From Blautia glucerasea (lineage in GTDB: Bacteria > Bacillota > Clostridia > Lachnospirales > Lachnospiraceae), in contig NZ_JAAITU010000013.1 in the NCBI RefSeq assembly GCF_013304385.1, forward strand, positions 22,120 to 86,119: DNA of 64,000 bases, read 5' to 3'. Position numbers and translations under genes: made by a program. How positions within the stretch are numbered: position 1 is the first letter of the stretch; every line of letters begins with the position of its first letter. The notes under the pieces were generated by a model. That model worked only from the letters and a program-made list of their open reading frames with translations, was not told the DNA's origin and did no database searches. This document shows, one piece after another, positions 24,662 to 38,000 of the stretch.

Positions 24662-25214
24662 CCGGATCTATCAGGCTGTGGCAGTACTTTTGTGTCTGGT
24701 CATGCTTTCTCTCTGGATGCTGGGAAATGTATATGCCAGGTATACAACGGAAAGTTCCGGAGGCGATACCGCCAGGGTGGCGGCTTTTGTGTTTCAGCTT
24801 GCAGATGGCAATGGGAGCCAGATGATCGATCTGAAAAAAGTGCAAAAGCCAGGAGATACCTGTGAATACCATTTTACAGTAAGTAACGAGAAAGACAGCA
24901 AAGTGAATGAGGTCACTACGGAATATACCATCGGGCTGGAGCTGACAGGCAGCATGCCCCTTGAATGCAAAGTAACAGAAGTGGATCCTGAAGAATCCGG
25001 GATCAGCAAAGAAATGTGCAAGGTAAAAAGTTTTGGGGACCATGCAGTTCTGGTTCAGGAATCAGCTGCAGTTACCTTTGCACCGGCAGAAGCGTTGGAA
25101 AAGAATTATGTGTTAAGTGTAAGCTGGCCCAGTAAAGAAGCAGATGCAAAATACGCAAATACAAGCGGTACATCCTTGCTTGTATTAAATGTGAATGCAA
25201 AGCAGACAGACTAG
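24636..25214 (+). CDS. Small SipW-dependent TasA-like protein
   Basis: 192 residues. The signal region (about 12-37) ends VYARYTTESSGGDTARVAAF, matching the pattern of the protein at 22104. The mature domain is beta-rich with GDTCEYHFTVSNEKDSKVNEV, similar to the TasA fold's opening strands, and closes with LLVLNVNAKQTD. The start lies 26 bases inside the second sipW gene, with AAGGAGAG upstream. A minor fibre subunit or a cap/adaptor is a reasonable inference. Confidence 0.75.
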   Translation: MEKENRISSRIYQAVAVLLCLVMLSLWMLGNVYARYTTESSGGDTARVAAFVFQLADGNGSQMIDLKKVQKPGDTCEYHFTVSNEKDSKVNEVTTEYTIGLELTGSMPLECKVTEVDPEESGISKEMCKVKSFGDHAVLVQESAAVTFAPAEALEKNYVLSVSWPSKEADAKYANTSGTSLLVLNVNAKQTD

Positions 25215-25236
25215 AAGAGAGCGGTGAAGATTCAAA

Positions 25237-26028
25237 ATGATGAAAAGAGAGATCAATACAAGCCGGACAGGCAATCATAAGAAAAGAAACAGATTCGGGA
25301 AGAAATGGCTGTGGCTGTTCCTTCTATTGGTTCTTGTGGGTATTCTGGCAGGAGGGGTTCTGGCCAGATACCGAGCAGATAATCAGAAACAGGAAGAAAT
25401 GAAGTCATCCGATTTTCATATAACCTCCGATCTTTTGGAAGAAGAAGGAGCCTTCTATGATGTAACAGACTGGAGATCCGGAATTGACATTCTTCTATAT
25501 AATTACGAAAAAGAGAATGTTGCCCTTATTGCAGGGGACGACATCAGCTATACAGTAAACGTGGATGGAAAATGGGTATGTAGTGATCCTAATAAAGGCG
25601 TTTTCAAAAAGAGTAAAGACCGCACATCCCAGACCATTCATCTTACTCCTGGTACAGATGTAAAGAAGGGTGATAAAGTAACCATTACTGTAAATGTTAC
25701 AGCACCTTATAAGAAAACACTTTCAGCTACTTTTAAGGTCGTATCGGAGGGCATCCCATCTTATACAGTAAAGGATCAGTCAGATGGATCTGTACTTCTT
25801 ACCATCTTGACCAATGACTACAGTGGAAATATTACAGTCAAATGGCAGACCGGGCAGCTGGATCCTGACAGCACCAACCAAGATATGGCAAATTGGTCAG
25901 ATGCATCCGGACAGGGGATTCTTAAAGCAGAAGATAATACTACATATCAATTGCTGTTTTTCAAGAATATTACAGATAACTTTACAGAACGATCCGGCAT
26001 GGGGACTGAGATCAATCTGACAAAATAA
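25237..26028 (+). CDS. SipW-dependent surface protein, unknown domain
   Basis: 263 residues. A basic N-terminus (1-23), a hydrophobic core at about 24-42 and GGVLARYRADN form a SipW-type signal. The mature protein has two apparent beta domains: a first with DISYTVNVDGKWV, and a second with VKKGDKVTITVNVTAPYKKTLSATFKVV, a Big-like or Ig-like strand pattern. No anchor is seen. The next gene, the giant protein, starts 18 bases downstream, so the two may act together. Confidence 0.68.
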   Translation: MMKREINTSRTGNHKKRNRFGKKWLWLFLLLVLVGILAGGVLARYRADNQKQEEMKSSDFHITSDLLEEEGAFYDVTDWRSGIDILLYNYEKENVALIAGDDISYTVNVDGKWVCSDPNKGVFKKSKDRTSQTIHLTPGTDVKKGDKVTITVNVTAPYKKTLSATFKVVSEGIPSYTVKDQSDGSVLLTILTNDYSGNITVKWQTGQLDPDSTNQDMANWSDASGQGILKAEDNTTYQLLFFKNITDNFTERSGMGTEINLTK

Positions 26029-26046
26029 AACGAGGAGGGAAAAGGC

Positions 26047-29000
26047 TTGAACAGAAAAGACAGAAAAATGAACAAATTAATAAGTATCCTCCTCGCATTT
26101 GCAATGATCATGCAGAGTGTTTCAGGAACGGTTGTACTGGCTGATGATACCCAGCCGGAAGTCCTGGAAAGTACTCAGGTCATGGATGTGGAAGATACAG
26201 AAGAACCGGAGGAGGTACAGCTGCCTCAGGAAGAACAGCCCCAGGAAACTGAGGGGCAGGATGCGTCTGCAAAAGAAGAGACAGATGCTTCTGCATCCGG
26301 GGAAACAGAGATATCTGGAGAAACCGAAATATCTGGAAAAACACCGATTTCCCAGGAAACACAGATAGCAGAAGAAGGCCAGACAGAGGAGATTTTTACA
26401 GATCATCCAATGGCTGATCCGATGCCTGCTGCAGAGGAAGGACTTACAGAAATTAATTTAAGTACAGTATCTGTGGAACAGGTTTATCTTCTCACCAATG
26501 CACAGTTTGTTTCTACTTCTGCAGGCGACATTTTGACAGGCACTGGAAACGGATACCGCCTTACCGGAAGCGGACAGGATGCAGGTACAAGAACCGTTTA
26601 TGTGGGTGACAACACATACAATGGAAATCCTTATTCCGGACAGCAGGATATTTCCGTGGACCTTGCTGGTACAGGAAGTGAACTGTCTGTTTTGCAGATC
26701 AATCCCATTGCAAAAGGAGATGGGGGATTTGGCTCCGTCAGGCTTTCAGTAAGTAAAAGCTCCAGGATCGGCACTTTAAAACTGATGGAAAATGCACAGG
26801 CTGTGTTGACCCTTTCTGATGTTTTGGAGATCGGGAATATGGAACTGGCAGCAGGCAGCAGTCTGACTATCCAGGCTGGCAGCTATTCATTTACTGTAAC
26901 AGGAAGTACCACAGGCAGCGGATCCATTGCCCTTTTTGGAAGCAGCCTGGTATTTCATGATCTGGATGCCGGCTCCATTACACTGGATAATGCAGTAATG
27001 GATGCCTCAGACTGCAAAGTGGCAGCAACAGACCATCTGATTGTAAATAGCAGTACAGTGCAGAACGCCTCTCTTCTTGGATTTGAAGAAGATGTAACCG
27101 GTGCAAAGACTGTGTCCTTTACAGGAAGCGGAAATGCACTTCATAATATAGGAGCTGTTGGAACTACTGAAAATGGAACAGCCAATGTGTCCATCACAGG
27201 TGCAGAGACAATTTCCAATGCTTCTGATACTAATTTTATCTGTGATTATGGAATTACTTATTTACATGATAAGGCTGAGCTTACAAAGGAAGACACATGG
27301 CCGGATACCTATCGTGTAAAGTATACCGGAACCATCAGCGGCACAGGAGAGATGATCGGATTTCACCAGGCATCCGGTACTTATGTTGGGACAGCAGATC
27401 AGATCCAGCTGCCTGTATATGTACAGAAAGGCTATACCTGCAAAGGCTGGACCTGCGGAGAGGATAGTACAGTTAATACGGTGCTACCTGCCGGATATGC
27501 CAGCAACCTTACCTTAAATGCAAAGATGGAACCAGCATCGGTAACAGTAAGTGTAGACCTGGGCTATATTCCGGATGAAAACAGCAATGATGACTACCAG
27601 ACCCTGAATCAAGTGACTACATATGAGAATCGTGTCTGGGGAGATGTGTTAGCACTACCTGCACCTTATCGGTTTGGATACAAGTTCCAGGGATGGAAGA
27701 TCCTGCCTGGTGATGAAAACAGTGCACTTATTAAGGACAGTTATACAGTATCTTTGGAGGATGCTACAGAATCGGAAGATGGTACTTTTTCTATAGCGCT
27801 TACGGCCGTATGGACAGCAGATCACTTTCCTATAAGATTCCTGATCTCCAGTAATGTAGATCTGACCAAACTGAAGGTTCAGACAGATGATACTACAATT
27901 TATGATTCGGTTTCTGCTTTTGCACAATCCAATTCATATGTGATTTGGGATGAGGCCAATCATCTGCTGCAATTTGACGATTTTGTATATGGGGAAAAGC
28001 TGTCCGATTATCTTGCGGGAATCGGTCTTTCACAGCTGCCGATATTATTGGATCAGAGGGAAGGAGCAGAGAAACAGGAGTTTGCAGGCTGGTCTACACC
28101 TTCAGGAGCAATGCTTTTAGAAGACATGACCTTCTCTGCGGGAAGCATCCTGGATAATAAAGGAGAAGGGGAGTCCCTTGCTCACTATGAAGCCAAGATC
28201 ATAAGTACCCCGATACTGCTTACAAGCTTATGGGGAACCGGCCAGTATAAGCTGACTGTGGATGTGGTTGATGGATGGGAGCTTCTGGTGAATGGTCAGG
28301 TTCAGACACCTAATGGCTCTGAAAAGACCATGACCATTTCTGTTACAACCGGCAGTGAACTGGTTTGGAGATGCAGCGCGACAAATCCGCTGAATTTCTG
28401 CAGGTGGACATTTACGGAAGGCTTTTTGCCAGAGGAAACCACCTATGATTCAGGTGCCAGTTATCTCACATGGAAGGCTGTGATGCCTTACAGAAATATT
28501 AAGGCAAGCTATACGTCTGATCTTTCCTCTTTATATGTGGATCTGTCTGTAAGCAAGATCACTTTTGAAGAGAAGGTGACGATGCCTAATGGCCGTACAG
28601 TGGATGGCTTCTGGTATACGCAGGTGATGACCCCTTCTGAATATGATGGCATGAAAGTAAATGCCTTAAGCCCTGCATTTCAGGCAGACGCTTCTTATGC
28701 AGGCCATCAGGACGAGTATTTCTATGTCTGGGATTATACAGATTCATTCTGTATTACAAGTAAAAATAAGGAAACTCAGAATCAGCTGACTCTTGTATCA
28801 GCCATGACCATTACCCTGAAAGACTGTAAGATGATTGCCACAGATGCTTACAGGGATCAGGCAGCAGGAACAAAGCTGGGCGGGATCGAACTGGAGAATC
28901 TGTCTGACGATCAGGGAAAAAGTATGAGTCAGACTCTTGCAAATACAGATCTTACCCAGTATGCCAATGTGGTTCTGGATACAGATAAAACCAATCAGTA

Positions 29001-32000
29001 TACGGTTTATTTGAATCTGAAAGGCGATAACAATGTGATCGCTGATATTTCCACTTCAGGATTTCATGCGGAGGCAAAATTCGGAGGAACCGTCTATGTA
29101 CAGGGAATTGATACTGGAAACAGTAAAGCTGTACTGGGAACGATTTTCGGCGATTTTAGCTGCACGATTCAGAAGCTGGACGTAACTGCTTATGAGAAGG
29201 AAAATCCATTTCGTTATCTTACCTATACCTCACGGGTTGGATCGGTGAATTTCAACCAATCCAGTATTCAGGCAAAAGACAGGACTATATTCACCTACAG
29301 CATGTATATGAACGTGGCAGACAGTCAGTTATATGTAAGAGAAGCACGTGGATATTATTATGGCATAAACATAAGCGGTGCCAGCTATGCTCACATTTAT
29401 GGGGATGTTTTGTCCAACCGTCACTCCATGTCTGTTAAGGGTTCTTCTTCTGTGGTTATTGATGGAAACGTATTGACCACAAATCAGGATCAGTATGCTT
29501 CCGGTGATATTAATACCAGTGGATATGTGATCGTAAAGGGTACCGTGTATGATGCATCCAATACCAGATTCACCAATGGAACAGTAATTTGTAATACACT
29601 GATCGTTGGTTCTTATATTACCACAAATGGATCTGCACGGCTGGTCACCAACCTGATCACCACCAATACCTATTCAAACATCCGATATGATAAAGAGACA
29701 AGCAGGTATTATCCATCTCTAAACAGTAGTGATAGTCGTATTTATTCTATTGCACAGGCAAATCAGAACGAGGATGATTATCCCTTCAGGGTATTCTCTT
29801 CCAGTGTTGCTACCACAAGAACCTATAGTTTTGGAGGAGCCTCTACCAGGATTTATCTGTTCGGTTATTATAAAACCACAGCTGTAGGCGGAGTGGATTA
29901 TTACAATCTCTCTATTACATCTATGGATCAGGAGAACCCGGTTCGGGAGTATGTGCTTCAGTGCCTGGATGACAATGGGGATTTGAGATCTCAGGTTTCA
30001 CTTGATGATACGGCTTTGCAAAATGGGGTAAAAGCAGCTTCCGGTTATGCAAACAATGAATGTGTGATGCTTGGAAACAGTACTTATATACCAGGCACAA
30101 ACACACCAAGGTTTGTTGCTTTTTCCGGGGCACAGGTTTATGCAGCCGGCAATCTTACATTCTTTAATGAAACCACAGTATCTGATGGCTTGATCTGGTG
30201 CGACGGAAGCTTTGGTACAAAAAGTGATCTTACAGTTTCAGGCGGACAGGTAACGGCAAAAACCGTAGGAAATGTGTATCATCTGAATACGGTTTATGCA
30301 GACGGCACCAGGCGCTGGAAAAAAACACTTATTACCGGCGGTACCGTGAATGCAGATGAGATCGGAGCAAGAGCCAGCCATGGAACGAAAGGAAGCATTC
30401 AGCGAAGCCTGGTAGAAATCACCGGTGGCACGATCCAGGGTAAAACAACCCAGGGCACAACAACTGTTCAAAGTGATGAATATATTAATTATATTTATGA
30501 TAATACAGATTTTCCAGAGGCTTCCAATAGATTTGCATCCATGCCGGATAATGTTCGTTTAGCTGCACAGGATACGGATGGAACTACAAAAAGCTGGCTC
30601 ACAGATCCGATCAGCTTTAAACCGCCAGTTGCAGCCGATGGAACTACAGGATCCTGGCAATTTGGTTCTCTTTCCGGACCAGAGACAACAGGCATTGATG
30701 CAGATGGATTTTTACTTCCTGAAAGCACTAATATTAATGTTAGTCAGAAAGATCAGCTTCTGTTATATGCTGCAAAAGATAAGTATAATCTGACTAAGGT
30801 TTATGGTACAGATCTGTATACTTTGACGGCGAAAGGTGATGATGCTGTATTTACATCTAATACCATGACGGATATTTCAAATCTGCAGCAGATTGAAGTA
30901 AAGACGGCATCAGTATCCGGAGGCACTGAGATCACCCTTACGGTACAGTCTGAGCTATATCGTACACGGACTGTGGTGTGGTATATTGATGGAAATGGCC
31001 AGTATCACAATGCACTTGCAGGAAAAAACTGGCAGGGGAACAGTATCACCTTTGATATGCCAAAGGGAAATACCTATATCTATGTGGTGGATGATGTACA
31101 TGCCCTACCATTGGATCTATGGGTCAGCAGCTACAGCTTTGACAGCAATGGATTTGTAACTCAGCTTGTGGATGTAGACAGTTCCGGAAAACTGACTGCC
31201 ACGGATGCGGATAAAAGATTTACTTATTCCGGAAATTATAGGATCGTGCAGTCTAATCTGAAAAATGACCAGATAAAAGATCCTGATAAGGCAGCTCTTA
31301 CGGGTGTAAATGCAGCAGATATGACAGGCAATCGGATCCGTTTTGCATCAGATTTTAATAATCAGACCATTTCCGATAATCAGATCATATTGTCCAGGAT
31401 CTATCAAAAATGTCAGGACGATCAGTTTGGAGTTTTGGTGGAAGGCTCATCAGATGGAAGCCAGGGTGGAAATGTAAAGCTTCAGTTGGATGGGAAAATT
31501 GCTCTTTTCCGTTTCAAGCTGAAAGATCCTTCTTCCCTTACGCTTGCCGGGATGAATGGCACAGGTAAAGATGTGCTGTATTTTAACCGTGCACAGACCA
31601 ATTCGCCTTCTGATTATTTGATCAATGCCGGGACGATCGCAGGAAAACCTGGAAATCTGACACTTGAGGATCTTAAGCTTAATTATAAATCCGGTTATGG
31701 TGGATATCTGCTGTATGGAACACAAAAAGGCGGTTCCCTTACCACAAAAGACTGTACGTTCTACAGTAAAGCATGGGGAGACAGCACCGGGTTTGCAAGG
31801 AAGGTTGAAGACATAAAGATCCAGGGAAGTAACATTGATATTACCACCGGATATTCCTATACCACTGAATTGTTTTCCGGTTGTGGGAATGTGACAGTCA
31901 GTGATAATAGTAAGATTCAGTGGAAATCCATTGGAAGTGAAAGTACTGGAGGTTATCCTTTTGATTATGGAATTAGCGGCACCTTAACGGTTGACGATTC

Positions 32001-35000
32001 GGAAATTGTTACGAATTTTGAGCCATCAGCTGACACAAGAACCCATACCATCAATGATTACGAAACAAGTAAGGCCAAAGAAGTGATTCTTAAAAACGGC
32101 GCTAAGTATACGGCAGACAGTCGCCTTTGGTTTACCAAGGTACAGGTTCTTACGAATGCTGTTTTAACAGTAAAGTCTTTCGGAAGTGAAGAAAGCTATT
32201 TCTTTTCCAAGGATATTCTGGTGGATGGCGGTACCGTTAAAGCAGATTATGTAGTTGTCAGTGGATTCTATTCGCCTCAAAGCAGCGGCTCTTCTTACTG
32301 TGCTTCCACAAAGGCTGTACTGGATCAAAGAATCAGTAAGCAGACCAACGTAATCAATGGAAATGATTTCCCTGGCCTTGTGATCAAGTCTGGTACTGTA
32401 AATGCCAGGAAATTTGCAGGTGGTGACTGGAACGGAAAGGTTACAGTATCCGGTGGAACGTTAAATACGGCAGCAGTAGGTACATCCGGTTATTTGTACG
32501 GCTTTATACAGCAGCTTCCTGCAAACAAGCTGGACTACGTATATAAGTATCCCATCTATGATTACAGCAATTATCAACAGTCTTCTGCAGTAACCATAAA
32601 TGGTGGCACTGTGAATATTGAAGATGGAGGCTATTTGGGCGGCGCCAATACCACGGTTCAGTTTTCTGGCGGACAGGTGAATCTGGGAGAAAATGCTGTG
32701 CTTGGTATGAACCAGTCGCAGACAAAGGCTCTTTCCGATTATTACTCAGCAAAAGGGGATAGTATTAGAAATCACGTACCTGCAAGCAAACTCCAGATCG
32801 CAGGAGGCAGCGTAGCTATGGCAGATGCTGCTGCCACAGGCAGTATATGTGCGCCCTATGGTCAGATCCAGATTTCAGGCAATGACACCAGCATTAAAAC
32901 CGCTAAGATCAGTGCAGACTATGGGACTGTTGAGATTAAAGAAGCTAAGAATGCATTTGATAATCCATATCAGGGCAATGAGCCAAGTAGATACAAAAGC
33001 AGTTATATTGGTGTGTGGGTAACAGATTCTCTGTCAGCCCAGAACCTGACTATTACAGAGGGAGCCCAGGTCTATGCACCAAATGCTTATGCTCAGATTA
33101 CAGATGGACAGGGACGGCTGAGGGTTCAGGAGGCAGGCCTTTATTCTGCAGCTTATGGGGAAAAAGGTATTTCTAGAGCTGAGGATGACAAGCAGTACAA
33201 TGACAGATCCGGTGCTAAGGATCAGACCGTATTTGGCACCCATCTTGTATCTATTACATATGTGCTGAATCCACAGGGAATCCTTCTGGATGCTGATGAA
33301 AAGCTTGTGAATAATGAAAATCCTGAGAACTATACATCCACTGCAACAGATCAGCAGCTTCCTCTTAAGGACGGGTTCTGTGAAGGCTATTATTTCAGAG
33401 GCTGGTACAACAATCCGGAGTGTACAGGAAGTCCTTCCACCCAGGTTAATACTACAGTTGCAAATGACTTTACCCTGTATGCAAAGTGGGAAAAGGTCAA
33501 GGTGAAATTCCAGCTGAGGATGGATGAGAGCAGTGCTGCCGGGTATTATAATGAAGCAGAATTTGCAGGCAACAGTCATTGGCAAAAGGCAGAGGACGGC
33601 AATTCCTATGTGTCTTCTGAAATGGCTTATGTTACATATGGGGACAGGATCCTTACCGCCTCCGGTGTAAACCTGATTAATTATTCCACCAATACCCTTG
33701 GCGTGACGGAGGTGAAGATCCAGGAGGACGGCTACACAGGAGATAAGTCCATTAGTGCCATCAGCACTGTGACAAAGGCACTGGCAGAATATTACAAAAC
33801 AAAGGATACAAACGGGGATGGCACGGCAGTGATCATTCTTCATGTACATTTGGTACAGAAGAGATATGCAACGGTGATCTTCGATCTGAATCAGAAAAAC
33901 GGCAGACCTGTGGATGCATCATTTACTACAGGGGTTTCTGCTATCCGGGAAAATGTTGGAGTAGATAAAACACTTGGAACAATTCCGGCGTTTACAGATG
34001 CAAGTGTAACACAAGGAAACAGTGAAGGTCTGGTACAGGCAGCATCCAAAGGCTATACCTTCTTTGGCTGGAATACAGATAAAGATGCTACAAAGGACAG
34101 CGCTGAGGGATGGGTAAATAAAGACAGCATTTTCACTGCCAATACTACCATCTATGCCATCTGGCAGGTGAATACCTATAAGGTACAGTTTTTAGCAGGA
34201 GAGGGCAGCTGGGTTACTGCAGGTCAGCAGGCACCATCTGCAGGTCAGCCACCAATCACTTCGCTGGAATGCTACTGGGTATATGATACGCCGGTAACAG
34301 AGGCAAACAGCTTCTGGTATCAAGATGCACAGGGAAATCGTTACATGACAGAACTTCCTTATGCATGGAAAGAAGGAAGCACCTTTGATAATGAAAACGG
34401 ATGGTTTTATTCGTATAAAGAGAATGGAACAACTGTAAAAGAAAAGATTTCTTCTGCCCAGGCCTTAAGTGCACTGCTGATCCGCACTCTGGATGTAACT
34501 CTTGGTTCTCCGGACGGAACCCCGGATCAGATAGCGCTAAGCGTTACAGCGGAATATACGCCGGTAAATGTAACCTATGACCTGAATGGCGGACACTGGA
34601 CAGACAATACACAGGCAAGTACCCAGAATCCGGCATACGGAGCTCCTCTTGCCGGTTATCATACAGAAGCAGCAGATAACACTACACAGGTGCTGGAAAG
34701 TACTACCGGTGAGAATGGGATTACTTATCGTGTACTTGGAACTACAGCAGCATATTACAATACTAACAAGCAGTATGCAGCTGCAGACTACAGAACACTG
34801 CTTTCCAGAAAGGGCTATACCTTCCTTGGATGGTACACCAGCCTGGAAGATGCTGCAAAAGCAGAGGCAAACCCTTCCAAAGTATCTTCTGTAGGAACAA
34901 CGCCAAGGTTTACAGATGTGAATCTGTATGCTGCATGGAAAGCCAATACCTATCAGGTGGATCTGTACAGCAAGGATACCAGCAAAACCTATCATTACAC

Positions 35001-38000
35001 CTACTTTAATCGGGTGAATCCTGTAACAAGGATATCCGTAACCGTTGGCCAGACCATAGATTCTAGTATCTGGCCCAGCAGGGACGGAAACTGGTATGCA
35101 TATAACAGCAGCACAACAGGAACACCGGAGGAAAACGCCAAAAGATTTTTCCTGGGAGGAACCTTTGCCGCACTGGATCCTGGAACTACAGACCAGGCAA
35201 TTGCTGCAGGGTATAAAACCTATCAGAATTATGCAGAGGCTGTAACTGCAATATCCAATAGCGGAACCCTGTACCAGGCAGGAAGTTCTTTGTTCTTCCT
35301 GCCTGAGGATGATGCTTATTCCAAAGACATTGCCGCAAATTATGGAAGCAGTTATTCTGTGCCGGATTATCCGGACGGATCCACTATTTCCATGTACGCA
35401 GTTTACAGGGAAAGATCCCTTGTATTCGTGGAACGATATATTGATCCTGCCGGCCAGGAACAGCAGACCATCAAATACAGCGGTCCCTGGAATGTATGGT
35501 CTGATTATCCTACAAAGTACGGTACTGCAGGAAATTCACAAGTGACAAAACAGGGATACTCCCTTGTTGGTTGGTATGTAAACGGTCCTACTACAACTGC
35601 AGAAATATATCCTTCCACAAAAGAAGAGTACGATGCTAAAAGTGAGTCCTTTAAACAAGTAGCTAAGCAGCTTGGAACCTACGACATTATGGTTTACACT
35701 GTCTATGCAGCACAGGTAAACAGGAATGTGACCATGAATTCTAAAACAGATCCGGTTACTTCAGATCTGACAGTGGATTCCTATACACTGCCTGCAAGTA
35801 TGCAAAATGGCAGAGTTACCATGAGCCTGACCATGGGATCGGCTGCACTTCAGCTGGTATCCAAAGAAGTGATGGAAGCCCATGCTTATGACCGCACCTG
35901 GACAACCGATGGCAAGCAGTACAGCGCAGAGAATACAGCGGCACTGCTTGTGACCCTTAGTAAAGGTACAGACACAAAGACTCTGGATCTGTCAAAAGCA
36001 GTAAATGGCACCCTGGACTTTGAAAAAGAAATCGAAGCAGGATGGCAGGTTACTCTGACCCTATATCACTCAAAGGTGATATCTGCAGATCATACCTACA
36101 TCTTTGATCTTAAGATGAACTTTGCAAGCAGCGGATCCGGCGAAAACACGCTGAAGGATCAGTTCATCAATAACCATGTATCTGTACGGCTTCAGCCAAC
36201 TATTTATACGGTGAATTATTCTGTACAGCTTCCGGAAAAAGCAGGACTGCTTACGATAGGAAGCTGGGGAGACTTTACACAGCCGGATGATACAGATGCA
36301 GTGGAAGTGACCAGACAGGTGAAACAGGCATACGGAAGCGACCTGATCAGCAATCTGATCCAGATCGAAGGCTATAAGCCTGCATCTGATCTGTGGATCT
36401 ATGGGAATGGTACGACTGCTTACAAAAAAGCAGATATGCAGGTGTCTGCAGCAAATAACGGCCAGATCGATGTAGCGCTTTCTTATCAGGCAAAGACCTG
36501 GCGCTTGACAGCAGATGCAGATACCTTAAAATACTGGACCATTACATACGGTGACGGTGTAGGAAGCAACGCTATGACAGAACTTACCAGTGCAGGCGCT
36601 GATGTGAAATATCACTCTGATATTCACTTTACACCAAAGGGCACTGGCTATGATTTCGCACCGGAATTTGTAACGATTACCCGTACACCGGATGGCCAGG
36701 GCAGCTTGCAGTATAAGCTTCCTGATTATGCACAGAAAGCAGCAGATGGAAGCAGCTATGGGGTGCAGATGAATGCAGCAGCCCTTGATGCCACTTATGT
36801 AACCGTGATGACCATGTATTTGGAAGAAGGAACCATTACCCTTGCACCGGATAAATATACCCAGGAAAGAGCCGAGGGCACAGTGACAAAGACCTGGCCG
36901 GGCACTTATGTGGTTCTCCAGAACAGGCAGAACAGCGGAGCAAATGCAACAGCAAACCGTCTGATCATTGATGGAAATCTGGAGGGCAGGGAGATTGCTC
37001 TTGGAAACCTGAATATCAGCTCCAATAATTCTGTGGAACTGAAAACAAATACAAAAGCAGCCCTTACACTGGACTATGATGGACAGGCATCTGCCCTTAC
37101 AGGAAAGAATATTCTGGTACCTGGTGGCTCTGTTGTACAGCTGAAAGGAAGTAGTACAGCTCACGGAACCATTACATTAACACCAGGGGTTGGTGATGCG
37201 GCCATTGGAGGCACAGCAGCACAGCCGGCAAACGGAAGGATTGCCTTGACCGATCTGGATATATCCTTAAATATGCCAGCAGGCTCTTCTGCCTCCGGCA
37301 TCGGTGCAGCCTCTGATGGAACAGGTGCAGGAAACATCAGTATTACTGACTGTACCATGAAAGTAAAGGAAGGCTCTGATACGGATGTTTACTCCGGCGC
37401 ATGGATCGGCGGCAAGGATGTACATATGGTGGATCTGAAAAATGTTACACTGTCAAAGATTGAAACCACTCATATGGCAGGCCCATCCATTACAAAAGGA
37501 AAGCATGTTACCATTGATTCCTGTAAGCTTGGAAGCGCAGACAGCAGTCTGACAGATCCGGTTTACGGAGAAGATATACTGACGATCACAAATTCTGAGA
37601 TCTACCTGAACCTTCAGGATAATATTTCAGGAAAAGAAATATCTGCACCTGTGGGAAGCAGCAGTACTGGCAGCGTAACAGTGACCGATTCAAAAGTAAA
37701 AGCAATCTGCACCGGTCATGGTATTAATGGTATTTCTGATCTGTATACCGGCATCCTGTACATAAAGGATGCAGTGTCAGACGTAAATGTGGATGGTACC
37801 CAGATCCTGGAAATGACCAACGGATCCGTCACGATAGACGGAAACAGCTACACTCAGGCAGAAAATTCTCATGCTGCCGACAATGCAAGAAAAGATTATC
37901 TGCTGATCCAGGAAGGCACAAAGACTGCTGCACCTGATCTTACTGTTTCGCAGATCACCAGTACCCTGGAAGTGCGGACACCGAAAAATACAGCAAACAC